Shown here: piece after piece, positions 45,957-56,372 of the stretch | How positions within the stretch are numbered: position 1 is the first letter of the stretch | How the letters are laid out: each line of letters opens with the position of its first letter | Notes under the pieces: model-generated | Told to the model about the DNA's origin: nothing | The model's database searches: none | The model's input: the letters and a program-made list of their open reading frames with translations, nothing else | Position numbers and translations under genes: made by a program | From: Lachnospiraceae bacterium OF09-6 | GTDB taxonomy: Bacteria; Bacillota; Clostridia; Lachnospirales; Lachnospiraceae | DNA length: 64,000 nucleotides | Assembly (NCBI GenBank): GCA_003435055.1 | Contig: QUMM01000005.1 | Span: forward strand, 62,001 to 126,000 | Direction of reading: 5' to 3'

Positions 45957-46640
45957 ATGAATCCATATAAAGAGCGAATTTTAAATGGTATTATAAAAGA
46001 AAATCCAACATTTATCCTCGTGCTGGGTATGTGTCCGACACTGGCAGTTACCACATCCGTGAACAACGGTCTTGGCATGGGATTATCTACTATGGCGGTT
46101 TTGATCCTTTCGAACCTGCTGATTTCAGCACTGAGAAATGTGATCCCGGACAAAGTAAGAATTCCGGCCTATATCGTAGTAATTGCTTCACTGGTAACAG
46201 TAGTGCAGCTGCTCCTTCAGGCCTATATCCCATCCCTGTATGATTCACTGGGACTGTATATTCCGCTGATTGTAGTGAACTGTATTATTCTGGGACGTGC
46301 AGAAGCATATGCTTCCAAAGCAACTCCTCTTCTGGCAGCCTGCGATGGTATTGGAATGGGCCTTGGTTTTACCATTGCTCTGACTCTGATTGCATTGTTC
46401 CGTGAGCTGATCGGAGCAGGAACAATTCTGGGATTCCAGGTTATGCCATCCGCATATCAGCCAATCGCAATTTTCGTAAGAGCCCCAGGTGCGTTTATTG
46501 TACTGGGAACTCTGATTGCAATCTTAAATGGTCTGAATATTAAGAATGCAGCAAACAAGAAAGTAGAAGGATGCGATGGCGACTGCTGTGGTTGTGGCTC
46601 ATCCTGTGCAGACAGAAAAGAAGAAAGTAAGGAAAGCTAG
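45957..46640 (+). CDS. rnfE: Rnf complex subunit RnfE
   Basis: Integral membrane subunit of 227 aa with six helices (NPTFILVLGMCPTLAVTTSVNN, VVNCIILGRAEAYASK). I chose the ATG at 45957, with AAAGGAGG 8 nt upstream; the earlier GTG overlaps that site. The tail carries a Cys-rich CDGDCCGCGSSC segment. Confidence 0.95.
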   Translation: MNPYKERILNGIIKENPTFILVLGMCPTLAVTTSVNNGLGMGLSTMAVLILSNLLISALRNVIPDKVRIPAYIVVIASLVTVVQLLLQAYIPSLYDSLGLYIPLIVVNCIILGRAEAYASKATPLLAACDGIGMGLGFTIALTLIALFRELIGAGTILGFQVMPSAYQPIAIFVRAPGAFIVLGTLIAILNGLNIKNAANKKVEGCDGDCCGCGSSCADRKEESKES

Positions 46641-46651
46641 GAGGAAGAGAC

Positions 46652-47227
46652 ATGTCAGAAATGATTTTGGTTTTAGTTGGTGCGGCACTGGTAAACAACG
46701 TAGTGCTCAGCCAGTTCTACGGTCTGTGTCCGTTCCTTGGAGTTTCCAAGCAGGTTAAGACCGCAGCAAGTATGGGACTTGCAGTTATCTTTGTTATTAC
46801 GATTGCATCAGCAGTTGCCAGTCTGATCTACAGTCTGGTACTGGTACCATTCAATCTGGAATATTTACAGACGATCGTATTTATTCTGGTTATTGCCGGC
46901 CTGGTACAGTTCGTAGAAATGTTTCTGAAAAAATCCAGCCCGGCGCTGTACAGCGCTCTGGGTGTGTATCTGCCGCTGATTACCACAAACTGTGCAGTTC
47001 TTGGCGTAGCTCTGACGAATGTACAGAAAGAATATGATTTTGTAACCAGTGTGGTAAATGGTATCGGTACATCTGTTGGATTTACTATTGCCATTGTAAT
47101 TATGGCAGGTATTCGTGAAAGAAATGCAGACAACACAATTATCAAACCATTACAGGGTATGCCAATCGTACTGTTTACAGCAGCACTGATGGCGATTGCC
47201 TTCAATGGTTTTGCAGGTTTGATCTAA
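46652..47227 (+). CDS. rnfA: Rnf complex subunit RnfA
   Basis: Integral membrane subunit of 191 aa, inverted-topology homologue of RnfE (NNVVLSQFYGLCPFLGVS, TTNCAVLGVAL). RnfA and RnfE together hold a membrane Fe-S cluster by Cys in these motifs. AGGAGGAAG precedes the ATG. Confidence 0.96.
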   Translation: MSEMILVLVGAALVNNVVLSQFYGLCPFLGVSKQVKTAASMGLAVIFVITIASAVASLIYSLVLVPFNLEYLQTIVFILVIAGLVQFVEMFLKKSSPALYSALGVYLPLITTNCAVLGVALTNVQKEYDFVTSVVNGIGTSVGFTIAIVIMAGIRERNADNTIIKPLQGMPIVLFTAALMAIAFNGFAGLI

Positions 47228-47239
47228 GGAGGAAGAAAG

Positions 47240-48043
47240 ATGAGCGTAACAGCAATCATCATGGCTGCTCTGGTAATTGGAGTAGTAGGTATTATCGTTG
47301 GATTTCTCCTGGTGACAGCCGGTGAAAAATTCAAAGTAGAAGTAGATGAAAAAGAAGTGGCGATTCGTGCTGAACTGCCGGGAAACAACTGTGGAGGCTG
47401 TGGATTCCCAGGTTGTGACGGCCTGGCAGCAGCCATTGCAAAAGGTGAGGCTCCGGTTAATCAGTGTCCGGTAGGCGGTGCACCGGTTGCAGAAAAGATC
47501 AGTGCGATTCTTGGAGTAGAGATGACTGCTGCCGAGAAGCAGGTTGCATTTGTGAAATGTGCGGGTGACTGTGATGCTGCACAGGAAAAATGCAACTACT
47601 TTGGAATCAAAGACTGCCGTACAGCGGCTGTTGTTCCAGGAAGAGGAACAAAGAAATGTACACATGGATGTATGGGATTTGGTTCCTGCGTGAAAGCATG
47701 TCAGTTTGATGCAATTCATGTAGTGAACGGTGTGGCAAAAGTTGACCGTTCCAAATGTGTGGGCTGTGGAGCATGTACCAAGGTATGTCCTAATGGACTG
47801 ATTTGCCTGATTCCAGACAGTTCTGTATATGTAGTACAGTGTAGTTCTCAGGAAAAAGGTAAGGCTGTGAAAGAAGCCTGCAGTGCTGGCTGTCTTGGAT
47901 GTACAGCATGTGTAAAGCAGTGTGAACACGAAGCAATTACCATGAACGGTAATGTAGCTGTGATTGATCAGTCCAAGTGTGTAAAATGTGGAAAATGTGC
48001 GGAAAAGTGTCCTGCAAAGGTAATCCGCATGCGAGAACTTTAA
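47240..48043 (+). CDS. rnfB: Rnf complex subunit RnfB
   Basis: Ferredoxin-accepting subunit of 267 aa. An N-terminal membrane anchor is followed by the RnfB 4Fe-4S motif NNCGGCGFPGCDGLAAAI and several ferredoxin-type clusters (CVGCGACTKVCP, CLGCTACVKQC, CVKCGKCAEKCP). AAGGAGGAAG precedes the ATG. Last gene of the operon. Confidence 0.96.
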   Translation: MSVTAIIMAALVIGVVGIIVGFLLVTAGEKFKVEVDEKEVAIRAELPGNNCGGCGFPGCDGLAAAIAKGEAPVNQCPVGGAPVAEKISAILGVEMTAAEKQVAFVKCAGDCDAAQEKCNYFGIKDCRTAAVVPGRGTKKCTHGCMGFGSCVKACQFDAIHVVNGVAKVDRSKCVGCGACTKVCPNGLICLIPDSSVYVVQCSSQEKGKAVKEACSAGCLGCTACVKQCEHEAITMNGNVAVIDQSKCVKCGKCAEKCPAKVIRMREL

Positions 48044-48076
48044 AGAATAAGTCTTACGATAGAAGTGTGAGTATGA

Positions 48077-48108
48077 AAAAGAGCGGATCCATCAGGATTC
48101 GCTCTTTT
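48077..48108. terminator. Bidirectional terminator between rnfB and corC-like gene
   Basis: AAAAGAGCGGATCC (48077-48090) pairs with GGATTCGCTCTTTT (48095-48108). The 4-nt loop includes the first base and stop codon of the minus-strand gene. Confidence 0.8.
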
Positions 48109-49378
48109 GTTCTACTTTTGGTAAGTACATATGTACTTTATCAATACGGTTTTTATCCATTTTATCCACAACCAGACGTATGCCGGATTCAGTAGTGATT
48201 CCTTCATGAAGTTCTGGAAGATGATCCAGCTGCTCGATGATGTAACCGCCGATTGAGTCATAATCTTCGGAGACCAGAGCCAGATCTTTGTCAGGCAGAT
48301 GCAGGGCATCATTGATATCGTCAAGCTTCATAGAGCCCTCAATAATATATTCATGATCAGATATTTCTTTAATAAGATCCGCCTCATCGTTATCGTATTC
48401 ATCACGGATTTCTCCAACAATCTCTTCCAGAAGATCTTCCAGCGTGATCAACCCTACTGTCGCACCATATTCATCCAGAACAATAGTAAAGTTAATAGAG
48501 TCTTTTCGCATTTCATCCAGAAGTTCAGCAGTATTTTTAAACTCATAGGTGAAGAACGGCTCACGAATATGTTCTTTCAGACGAAAACCAGAAGTACCAC
48601 AAAGAAGCAGATCTTTGATATTCAGAACACCAATCACGTTATCATTGCTATCTTCATATACCGGATAGCGTGTGAATTTTTCTTTCCGGTAGATTTCCAG
48701 GATATCCTGAAAAGAGGCATTGATATCAATGGATACCATATCCACACGTGGAACCATAATGTCTTTTGCCTGGGTATCATCCAGATCAAATACATTATAG
48801 ATCATCTGTTTTTCATCCTGCTCGATTTCACCATCTTCGTGACTGACATTCACATAGGTACGTAATTCATTTTCTGTAATGACATCGTTGCGTTTATTTG
48901 GATCTATATGGAACAATTTCAAAAACAGGTGGGACAGTTTGTTTGTTACAAAAATAAAAGGTGTCATGATAGTCATGAGACCATAGATCACGCCTGCATA
49001 GGCCAGTGCCAGTTTCTCTGCATAGGAAGCAGCCAGGGTCTTTGGCGAAATCTCACCAAATATCAGAATGACCAGAGTCAGAATACCGGTACAGACACTT
49101 ACACCAATACTGTTAAAAATATGAAGTGCAAGGGTGGTGGTCAGTGAGGAAGCGAACAGATTGACAATATTGTTGCCGATCAGGATTGCTCCCAGCATTT
49201 TTCCCGGGTTATCAATTACCTTTAATAAGGTACTGGCTCGCTTGTTGCCTTCTTCAGCCAAAGTCATAATCTTAATCTTGTTTACCGTAGTCAGTGCTGT
49301 CTCTGCGGATGAAAAAAATGCAGAGAGCAGAATCAATACAATAATGACGCCTAATATGGCGGGGTCACTGGAATTCAA
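48092..49378 (-). CDS. HlyC/CorC-family CNNM-CBS membrane protein
   Basis: Protein of 428 aa with a CNNM (DUF21) membrane domain (SAFFSSAETALTTVNK, IFGEISPKTLAASYAEKLAL in parts), two CBS domains (DIMVPRVDMVSID, RYPVYEDSNDNVIGVLNIKDLL; LDEYGATVGLITLEDLLEEIVGEI in parts) and a C-terminal CorC_HlyC domain. Members are linked to Mg2+ or other divalent cation efflux, not haemolysis. The start appears to be a TTG with GGAG 8 nt upstream, because the nearby ATGs run into a stop. Confidence 0.92.
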   Translation of the reverse strand: MNSSDPAILGVIIVLILLSAFFSSAETALTTVNKIKIMTLAEEGNKRASTLLKVIDNPGKMLGAILIGNNIVNLFASSLTTTLALHIFNSIGVSVCTGILTLVILIFGEISPKTLAASYAEKLALAYAGVIYGLMTIMTPFIFVTNKLSHLFLKLFHIDPNKRNDVITENELRTYVNVSHEDGEIEQDEKQMIYNVFDLDDTQAKDIMVPRVDMVSIDINASFQDILEIYRKEKFTRYPVYEDSNDNVIGVLNIKDLLLCGTSGFRLKEHIREPFFTYEFKNTAELLDEMRKDSINFTIVLDEYGATVGLITLEDLLEEIVGEIRDEYDNDEADLIKEISDHEYIIEGSMKLDDINDALHLPDKDLALVSEDYDSIGGYIIEQLDHLPELHEGITTESGIRLVVDKMDKNRIDKVHMYLPKVEQKSES

Positions 49379-49493
49379 TTCATCATCTCCAATCTATAGT
49401 TTCTTATCCGACATCATAACCTATTTCTGGCAAAATTTCAATATAATAAATAATACCACACTTAGAATCCATTATTCTGCGGGGAATTTTGGA

Positions 49494-49526
49494 TTCGTAT
49501 CTGTGAAGAAAATAAACAGATACGAA
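49494..49526. promoter_or_regulatory. Perfect hairpin upstream of TIGR04086 gene
   Basis: TTCGTATCTGT (49494-49504) pairs with ACAGATACGAA (49516-49526). It lies in the 210-bp divergent gap, 60 bp before the next gene. It may be an operator or a leader stem. Confidence 0.5.
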
Positions 49527-49588
49527 ACATATATCAGAAAGAGTGGCATATATATTTATCATAAAAATCATAAAAAGAGGAGTGCGAT

Positions 49589-49948
49589 ATGAAAGTACAG
49601 ACAGAACTTAGAATCATGATCAAAGCCCTGCTGCTTTCCTATCTGGTGACGGGAGCAGCTCTTTTACTGGTGGCATTTTTATTGTATCAGATGGAACCGG
49701 AGGAAAGTATGGTTCTGGCCGGAATTCAGGTAATCTATGTGCTGGGAAGTGGAATCTGTGGCTTCGCAGCCGGAAAAGGAATCCGTAAGAAAAGACTTTT
49801 GTGGGGAATATCGGCAGGAATTTTCTATTATCTGTTTCTTCTGCTGGCTTCTGTATGCATAGGTGATATGACAGCATCATGGGTTCAGCTCCTGACAACC
49901 TGTGCACTGTGTCTTGGTGGTGGAATGCTGGGAGGAATCTTGTCCTGA
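49589..49948 (+). CDS. TIGR04086 family small membrane protein
   Basis: Four-helix membrane protein of 119 aa (LLSYLVTGAALLLVAFLLY, VLGSGICGFAAGKGIRKKRLLWG). The family is conserved in clostridia with unknown function. AAGAGGAG precedes the ATG. Confidence 0.8.
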   Translation: MKVQTELRIMIKALLLSYLVTGAALLLVAFLLYQMEPEESMVLAGIQVIYVLGSGICGFAAGKGIRKKRLLWGISAGIFYYLFLLLASVCIGDMTASWVQLLTTCALCLGGGMLGGILS

Positions 49949-49959
49949 GACAGTGAGTC

Positions 49960-49988
49960 TTGCAATTTGAAAAAAATTATGTTATATT
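49960..49988 (+). promoter_or_regulatory. Promoter of rho
   Basis: TTGCAA (49960-49965), 17 bp, TATATT (49983-49988), giving a leader of about 120 nt before rho. Confidence 0.5.
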
Positions 49989-50117
49989 ATGGCTATTCAT
50001 GTATCTGATTTTCAAGTCGATTCGACAGAAACCCATGATAGACACAAGTAAGGAACTACAGAACAATATCACACAAAGCGTAGATAAGTTGAGACGGAAA
50101 GTAGAAAGGACGATAAT

Positions 50118-51524
50118 ATGACAAGAGAACAATATGAATCTCTTTCTGCTGCCCAACTGAAAAGTATTGCAAAAACAAGAGGCTTAAAAGTGAGCAGCGG
50201 AATGCGTAAAAGTGAGGTTGTGAATCTGATGCTGGAAGAAGATGAGAAAACCGCTCAGACAGAGAAAACCGTGCAGAAAGATGAGACATCAGAGAAACAG
50301 GCAGATAAAGTGGCAGAAAATAGTACTTATCAGGAAGGAACGGCTGAAAAAAAAGAAAAAGAGGATGACAAGCCATCCATTGATATGGCACAGCTGGATA
50401 GTGGAATTCGTGTCAGCGGAATCCTGGAAGTTATGCCAGATGGATATGGTTTTATCAGAAGCAATCATTATCTTCCGGGAGAAAATGATGTTTATGTATC
50501 ACCATCCCAGATTCGAAAATTTAGTTTAAAGACCGGCGATATTATTGAGGGAAATACCCGTATCAAGACAGCACAGGAAAAATTCAGTGCATTATTATAT
50601 CTGACAGGCATCAACGGTATGGCACCATCTGAAGCAGTAAAAAGATATAATTTCGAAGATATGACACCAATATTCCCCAATCAGCGTCTTCGGGTAGAAC
50701 GGGGAAGCAAAGAGGTATCTATGCGAATTGTAGATCTCATATCCCCGATTGGAAAAGGACAGCGAGGAATGATCGTATCTCCGCCAAAGGCTGGTAAGAC
50801 AACCTTGTTGAAGAGCATTGCCCAGTCTCTGCTGGAGCATAATCCGGATCTGCATCTGATTGTACTCCTGATTGACGAACGCCCAGAAGAAGTAACTGAT
50901 ATCAAAGAGGCGATTGTAGGAAAAAATGTTGAAGTAGTATATTCTACGTTTGATGAACAGGCAGAACATCATAAACGTGTTTCGGAGATGGTAATTGAGC
51001 GTGCTAAGAGACTGGTGGAACATCAGGAGGATGTGGTGATACTTCTCGACAGCATTACCAGACTGGCCCGTGCTTACAACCTGGTAGTACCGCCAAGTGG
51101 CCGAACCCTTTCAGGTGGGTTGGATCCTGCAGCACTTCATATGCCGAAAAGATTTTTTGGTGCAGCACGAAATATGAGAGAAGGCGGCAGTCTGACAATT
51201 CTTGCCACAGCACTGGTGGATACAGGAAGTAAAATGGATGATGTAGTATACGAAGAATTCAAGGGAACCGGTAATATGGAACTGGTTCTGGATCGTAAGT
51301 TATCTGAAAAGAGAGTCTTCCCGGCTATTGACATCCCGAAATCCGGTACCCGCAGAGAAGACCTGCTGCTGGATAAAGAAGAACAGGAAGCAGTTTATAT
51401 TATGCGTAAAGCTCTCAATGGAATGAAGTCAGATGAAGCAGTAGAGAATATTCTGAATATGTTTGTCCGGACGCGTGATAATAAAGAGTTTGTTCAATTA
51501 GTAAAAAAACAAAAATTTATTTAA
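50118..51524 (+). CDS. rho: Transcription termination factor Rho
   Basis: Hexameric RNA helicase, 468 aa. It has an N-terminal Rho_N domain ([20 protein letters not shown]), a charged spacer (residues about 45-95), a cold-shock RNA-binding domain ([15 protein letters not shown]), Walker [14 protein letters not shown], Walker [17 protein letters not shown] and the C-terminal Q/R-loop region. The charged spacer is typical of clostridial Rho. Confidence 0.96.
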   Translation: MTREQYESLSAAQLKSIAKTRGLKVSSGMRKSEVVNLMLEEDEKTAQTEKTVQKDETSEKQADKVAENSTYQEGTAEKKEKEDDKPSIDMAQLDSGIRVSGILEVMPDGYGFIRSNHYLPGENDVYVSPSQIRKFSLKTGDIIEGNTRIKTAQEKFSALLYLTGINGMAPSEAVKRYNFEDMTPIFPNQRLRVERGSKEVSMRIVDLISPIGKGQRGMIVSPPKAGKTTLLKSIAQSLLEHNPDLHLIVLLIDERPEEVTDIKEAIVGKNVEVVYSTFDEQAEHHKRVSEMVIERAKRLVEHQEDVVILLDSITRLARAYNLVVPPSGRTLSGGLDPAALHMPKRFFGAARNMREGGSLTILATALVDTGSKMDDVVYEEFKGTGNMELVLDRKLSEKRVFPAIDIPKSGTRREDLLLDKEEQEAVYIMRKALNGMKSDEAVENILNMFVRTRDNKEFVQLVKKQKFI

Positions 51525-51531
51525 AGTAGTA

Positions 51532-51560
51532 TTGCAAATATGAAAACGGTATGCTATAAT
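51532..51560 (+). promoter_or_regulatory. Promoter of rpmE
   Basis: TTGCAA (51532-51537), 17 bp ending in TGC, TATAAT (51555-51560). It begins 8 bp after the rho stop. Confidence 0.65.
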
Positions 51561-51720
51561 TCGGTTGTTATTGGCATAAGTATGCCATAAGTTTAACTGT
51601 AGGGACTTACAGGGTTAGCCCGGGATATCTTGCTGTGGATACATCAGGAGCAGCATTGGCCGGGAAGGATTGGGAGTATCCCATAGGCAGTTCACGAATA
51701 TAATATAAGAGGTGAAAGAC
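51561..51720 (+). promoter_or_regulatory. Structured rpmE leader
   Basis: A 150-160 nt untranslated leader with a stem GGCATA/TGCCAT and a later stem GGGAGTATCCC. Ribosomal protein L31 genes often carry autoregulatory leaders; this one is a candidate. Confidence 0.4.
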
Positions 51721-51921
51721 ATGAGAGAAGGAATCCATCCTGAGTATTATCAGGCAACAGTAACTTGCAACTGTGGCAATACATTCGTGACAGGATCTAC
51801 AAAGAAAGATATCCACGTAGAAATCTGCTCCAAATGCCACTCATTCTATACAGGTCAGCAGAAATCCGCTGCTGCACGTGGACGTATTGATAAGTTCAAT
51901 AAGAAATACGGTATTAAATAA
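51721..51921 (+). CDS. rpmE: 50S ribosomal protein L31
   Basis: Zinc-binding (C+) form of L31, 66 aa. [22 protein letters not shown] and [13 protein letters not shown] hold the Cys ligands. I chose the ATG at 51721 behind AAGAGGTGA; the GTG 9 bp upstream overlaps that site. First gene of the conserved rpmE-DUF1385-prmC-prfA run. Confidence 0.96.
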   Translation: MREGIHPEYYQATVTCNCGNTFVTGSTKKDIHVEICSKCHSFYTGQQKSAAARGRIDKFNKKYGIK

Positions 51922-51936
51922 TAAGAAGCGTAAGGT

Positions 51937-51967
51937 AAGGTTGAGGTTGGAAAATCTCAACCTTTTT
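51937..51967 (+). terminator. Hairpin after rpmE
   Basis: AAGGTTGAG (51937-51945) pairs with CTCAACCTT (51956-51964), followed by TTT. Partial read-through would supply the downstream genes. Confidence 0.65.
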
Positions 51968-51981
51968 GCTAGGAGGAAAAC

Positions 51982-53040
51982 ATGGGCGTGAAGGGTTCAG
52001 GCATTGGCGGCCAGGCAGTCATGGAAGGCGTTATGATGAAGAATGGAGACCGCTATGCGGTAGCTGTTCGAAAGCCAGATAAAGAAATTATTGTAAAGAC
52101 TGCTGAGTCTCCAGGATTTGTAAAAGGAAAGAAGTTTTTGGGGCTGCCATTTGTCAGAGGTGTGTTTAATTTTGTGGATTCTCTGGTACTTGGTATGAAG
52201 ACACTCACGTATTCGGCCGGATTTTTTGACGATGAAGAAGAGGAAGAACCGGAAAAGGAACCATCAAAGCTGGAAAAGAAGATCGATGATTTCCTTGGAA
52301 CGAAAAAAGGAATGGATCTGTTGATGGGAGTAACGGTTGCTTTTTCCATGGTGCTGGCGGTTGCAGTATTTATGATTCTGCCATATCTGCTGTCACTTTT
52401 ACTGAGAAAAGTGACAGATTCCCAGTCATTGATTGCAGCCTGTGAAGGTGTGCTGAAGATCGCTATATTTATGGGATATATAACTCTGATCTCCAGAATG
52501 AAAGATATTCAGAGAGTGTTTATGTATCATGGCGCTGAACATAAGTGTATCAACTGTATTGAACATGGAATGGAGCTGAATGTGGAAAACGTCATGAAAA
52601 GCTCCAGAGAGCATAAGCGTTGTGGAACCAGTTTCCTGCTGATTGTTATGGTAGTCAGTATTATTCTCCATATGTTTATTCGCGTAGATTCCAAAACACT
52701 GGGATTCGTGATTCGGATTCTTTTGCTTCCGGTTGTGGCAGGTATTTCCTATGAGTTTATCCGCCTGGCAGGAACAAGTGATAACAGGCTTGTAGCATTG
52801 CTCAGTAAACCAGGAATGGCACTGCAGCATATGACAACAAGAGAGCCTAGTCCGGATATGGTGGAAGTAGCGATTGCTTCTGTGGAAGCGGTATTTGACT
52901 GGAAGAAGTTCCTGAATGAGAACTTTGGAGCAAACTACGAACTGACAGAGAAAGAGTATGTAGTTGGAGAGACGATTGTGCCGGGAACAGAAAAAAAATC
53001 TGCTGCCCAGCTGAAGAAGACAGAAGAGGTCACTGCATGA
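51982..53040 (+). CDS. DUF1385 membrane protein
   Basis: Protein of 352 aa. The N-terminal GIGGQAVMEGVMMKNGDRYAVAVR motif is the family mark; several central helices follow, then MYHGAEHKCINCIEHG and HKRCGTSFLL. An acidic stretch (EEEEEPEKEPSK) lies near residue 85. Function is unproven, but the family sits next to prmC-prfA in many Firmicutes. It overlaps prmC by 4 bp. Confidence 0.9.
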   Translation: MGVKGSGIGGQAVMEGVMMKNGDRYAVAVRKPDKEIIVKTAESPGFVKGKKFLGLPFVRGVFNFVDSLVLGMKTLTYSAGFFDDEEEEEPEKEPSKLEKKIDDFLGTKKGMDLLMGVTVAFSMVLAVAVFMILPYLLSLLLRKVTDSQSLIAACEGVLKIAIFMGYITLISRMKDIQRVFMYHGAEHKCINCIEHGMELNVENVMKSSREHKRCGTSFLLIVMVVSIILHMFIRVDSKTLGFVIRILLLPVVAGISYEFIRLAGTSDNRLVALLSKPGMALQHMTTREPSPDMVEVAIASVEAVFDWKKFLNENFGANYELTEKEYVVGETIVPGTEKKSAAQLKKTEEVTA

Positions 53041-53873
53041 CCTGGCAGGAAGCATATAAAAGGGGCACAGCCAGGCTGCAGCAATGCGGTGTGAAAGAAG
53101 CAAGTGCAGATGCCTGGATTCTGATGGAAGAATATGGAAAAACAGATCGGGCACATTATTTTCTGCGACAGATGGAAGAGATGCCTGAAGAAGCATGGCA
53201 TAGTTATGAATGTGCCATTGCAAAAAGAGCACAGCGAATTCCGGTACAGCAGATAACCGGAAAGCAGGAGTTTTGTGGACTGGAGTTTCAGGTGAATGAA
53301 CACGTACTGATTCCCAGACAGGATACAGAATGCCTGGTAGAGGAAGCACTGAAAAAGGTGAAACCGGGAGACCATGTGCTGGATGTATGTACCGGCTCGG
53401 GCTGCATTATTATCAGTATCCAGAAGCTGATGAGGGATCAGTGCGTCTGCTGTGCAACAGATATTTCCAAAGAGGCTCTGAAAATGGCTGAAAAAAATGC
53501 AATGCATCTGGAAGCGAAAGTAAGGTTTGTACAGGGCGACCTTATGGAAAATGTGGCAGGACGCTATCATTGTATTGTTTCTAATCCACCTTACATTGAG
53601 AGTGAAGTGATCAGGGGACTGGAACCGGAAGTGCGGGATCATGAGCCGATGCTGGCACTGGATGGAAAGGAAGACGGACTCTTTTTTTACCGGAAGATCA
53701 TAAAAGAGGCATTGCATTATCTGGAGCCAGAGGGATGGCTGTTATTTGAGATTGGATATCTGCAGGGAGAGGCAGTGAGTACACTGATGATTCAGAGCGG
53801 ATACCGGGAAGTGACTGTGAAAAAGGATCTGGCCGGACTGGACCGGATCGTACTGGGACAATATCGGCCCTGA
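53037..53873 (+). CDS. prmC: Release factor glutamine methyltransferase PrmC
   Basis: SAM-dependent N5-glutamine methyltransferase, 278 aa. N-terminal helical domain, [29 protein letters not shown] motif [11 protein letters not shown] and catalytic SNPPYIES. It methylates the Gln of the GGQ motif in RF1, whose gene follows 17 bp later. Confidence 0.96.
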   Translation: MTWQEAYKRGTARLQQCGVKEASADAWILMEEYGKTDRAHYFLRQMEEMPEEAWHSYECAIAKRAQRIPVQQITGKQEFCGLEFQVNEHVLIPRQDTECLVEEALKKVKPGDHVLDVCTGSGCIIISIQKLMRDQCVCCATDISKEALKMAEKNAMHLEAKVRFVQGDLMENVAGRYHCIVSNPPYIESEVIRGLEPEVRDHEPMLALDGKEDGLFFYRKIIKEALHYLEPEGWLLFEIGYLQGEAVSTLMIQSGYREVTVKKDLAGLDRIVLGQYRP

Positions 53874-53890
53874 CAGATAAAGGAGGAACT

Positions 53891-54964
53891 ATGTTTGATA
53901 AACTGGAGGATCTGCTGATCCGTTTTGAAGAAGTATTAAATGAACTGAACGAACCAACAGTTGCCAACAATCAGGCTCGTTTTCAGAAACTGATGAAAGA
54001 ACAAAGCGATCTGCAGCCAATTGTGGATGCTTATAAAGAATATAAAGACTGCAAACAGACAGTAGAAGATTCTGTAGCCATGCTGGAAGAAGAATCAGAT
54101 GAAGAAATGCGTGAAATGTTAAAAGAAGAACTGTCTGATGCAAAGAAGCGTATTGAAGAACTGGAAAGAGAACTGAAGATTCTGCTTCTGCCAAAGGATC
54201 CTAATGATGATAAGAACGTTATCGTAGAGATTCGTGCCGGTGCAGGTGGAGATGAAGCAGCACTTTTTGCAGCAGAGATGTATCGTCTTTATGTAAAATA
54301 CGCAGAGAAGAATCGTTGGAAAGTGGAACTGATGAACTGCGATGAGATCGGAATTGGCGGAATGAAGGAAGTAAACTTCATGATTACCGGAAAGGGTGCC
54401 TATTCCAAACTGAAGTATGAAAGTGGTGTACATCGTGTACAGCGTGTCCCTGAGACAGAGTCAGGCGGAAGAATTCACACTTCTACGATTACGGTTGCGG
54501 TTATGCCGGAAGTAGAAGAGGTAGATGTAGTGATTGACGAAAAAGATATTCGTATTGATGTTATGCGTGCATCAGGAAATGGTGGACAGTGTGTCAATAC
54601 GACTGACTCGGCTGTACGACTGACCCATTACCCGACCGGTATTGTGGTATACAGTCAGACAGAGAAGTCTCAGCTGCAAAATAAGGCAAAAGCATTTGCA
54701 CTGTTACGTGCAAAGCTGTATGATATTGAGCAGCAGAAGGCACACGATGCAGAAGCAGAACTGAGAAGAAGCCAGATCGGTACAGGAGATCGTTCTGAGA
54801 AGATTCGTACTTACAACTTCCCGCAGGGACGTGTGACAGATCACAGAATCAAGCTGACACTGTATAAGCTGGATTCTATTATGAATGGTGATATTGATGA
54901 ACTGATTGACAGTCTGATTGCTGCGGATCAGGCAGCAAAGCTGGCCAATCTGAATGAAGAATAA
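53891..54964 (+). CDS. prfA: Peptide chain release factor 1
   Basis: RF1, 357 aa. It has the anticodon-like PxT motif as PET in [14 protein letters not shown], the GGQ motif at residues 231-233 (SGNGGQCVN) and [11 protein letters not shown]. It reads UAA and UAG stops. AAGGAGG precedes the ATG. Confidence 0.97.
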   Translation: MFDKLEDLLIRFEEVLNELNEPTVANNQARFQKLMKEQSDLQPIVDAYKEYKDCKQTVEDSVAMLEEESDEEMREMLKEELSDAKKRIEELERELKILLLPKDPNDDKNVIVEIRAGAGGDEAALFAAEMYRLYVKYAEKNRWKVELMNCDEIGIGGMKEVNFMITGKGAYSKLKYESGVHRVQRVPETESGGRIHTSTITVAVMPEVEEVDVVIDEKDIRIDVMRASGNGGQCVNTTDSAVRLTHYPTGIVVYSQTEKSQLQNKAKAFALLRAKLYDIEQQKAHDAEAELRRSQIGTGDRSEKIRTYNFPQGRVTDHRIKLTLYKLDSIMNGDIDELIDSLIAADQAAKLANLNEE

Positions 54965-54998
54965 ATAGCGTGAAACGCAAAGCTAAGGAGCGGACAGT

Positions 54999-56345
54999 AT
55001 GGGAAAATATTTTGGAACAGATGGTTTCCGTGGGGAAGCAAATGTAAATCTTACGGTAGAACATGCATTTAAAGTAGGAAGATTTCTGGGCTGGTATTTT
55101 GGAAGAAATCATAAAGCAAATATTGTGATTGGGAAAGATACCAGAAGAAGCAGTTATATGTTTGAATATTCACTGGTAGCAGGACTGACTGCATCCGGTG
55201 CAGATGCTTACCTGCTCCACGTAACGACAACACCGAGTGTATCGTATGTGGTTCGTACAGAAGATTTTGACTGTGGTATTATGATTTCAGCGAGTCACAA
55301 TCCATTTTATGATAATGGAATAAAAATTATCAACGGACATGGCCACAAGATGGAAGCAAGTGTGGAAGAACTTATCGAAAAGTACATCGATGGAGAAACT
55401 GAGGAACTTCCGCTGGCTACCAGAGAAAATGTGGGACGTACCATAGACTATGTAGCAGGAAGAAACCGTTATATCGGTTATCTGATCTCCCTGGCTACCC
55501 GATCCTTTAAGCGGTACCGTATTGGTCTGGACTGTGCTAACGGAAGTGCATCTTCTATTGCAAAGAGTGTATTTGATGCACTGGGAGCGAAGACTTATGT
55601 GATCAATAATGATCCAGATGGAACGAATATTAATACGAACTGCGGATCCACTCATATTGAGGTACTTCAGAATCTGGTAAGAGAAAAAAAACTGGATGTG
55701 GGATTTGCCTATGATGGAGATGCAGACCGCTGCATCGCTGTAGATGAGAATGGAGAAGTGGTAAACGGAGATCTGATTCTTTATATATGTGGAAAGTATT
55801 TAAAAGAAAATGGTCGTCTGAAAAATGATACGGTGGTGACAACCGTAATGTCTAATCTGGGATTATATAAAGCGTTTGACCGTGCCGGAATTGAGTATGA
55901 AAAGACTGCGGTTGGAGATAAATATGTATATGAGAATATGATGAAAAATGGTCATTGCCTCGGTGGTGAGCAGTCAGGACATATTATCTTCAGCAAACAT
56001 GCGACAACTGGGGATGGTATTCTGACTTCACTGATGATCATGGAAGTACTGACAGAGAAGAAGATGAGTCTGGCAGCGCTGACTGCTGATGTAAGAATCT
56101 ATCCACAGCTTCTGAAAAATGTACGGGTTGCTGACAAACAGGAAGCCCGTGAGAATCCGGCAGTGGTAGAAGCAATTCAGAAAGTAGAGCAGGAACTTGG
56201 TGAAGAAGGCCGCATTCTGGTAAGAGAAAGTGGAACAGAACCTGTGATTCGTGTTATGGTGGAAGCATCCGAAGAGGCGCTTTGCGAAAAGTATGTAAAT
56301 CAGGTAATTGATGTGATGACAAGACAGGGACTGGTAGTAGAATAG
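54999..56345 (+). CDS. glmM: Phosphoglucosamine mutase
   Basis: Alpha-D-phosphohexomutase of 448 aa making glucosamine 1-phosphate for peptidoglycan. KYFGTDGFRG start, phospho-Ser99 in MISASHNPFYDNG, metal loop AYDGDADRC, sugar loop GGEQSGHI and phosphate loop RESGTEPVIRVM. AAGGAG precedes the ATG. Confidence 0.96.
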   Translation: MGKYFGTDGFRGEANVNLTVEHAFKVGRFLGWYFGRNHKANIVIGKDTRRSSYMFEYSLVAGLTASGADAYLLHVTTTPSVSYVVRTEDFDCGIMISASHNPFYDNGIKIINGHGHKMEASVEELIEKYIDGETEELPLATRENVGRTIDYVAGRNRYIGYLISLATRSFKRYRIGLDCANGSASSIAKSVFDALGAKTYVINNDPDGTNINTNCGSTHIEVLQNLVREKKLDVGFAYDGDADRCIAVDENGEVVNGDLILYICGKYLKENGRLKNDTVVTTVMSNLGLYKAFDRAGIEYEKTAVGDKYVYENMMKNGHCLGGEQSGHIIFSKHATTGDGILTSLMIMEVLTEKKMSLAALTADVRIYPQLLKNVRVADKQEARENPAVVEAIQKVEQELGEEGRILVRESGTEPVIRVMVEASEEALCEKYVNQVIDVMTRQGLVVE

Positions 56346-56372
56346 CCGAACCTGCCGTATATGGATGTGTGG

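Noticed and set aside
49134..49592. 152-aa plus-strand ORF overlapping the CorC-like gene and the start of the TIGR04086 gene
   Set aside because: It is antisense to a well-conserved membrane protein gene for most of its length and has no recognisable domain.
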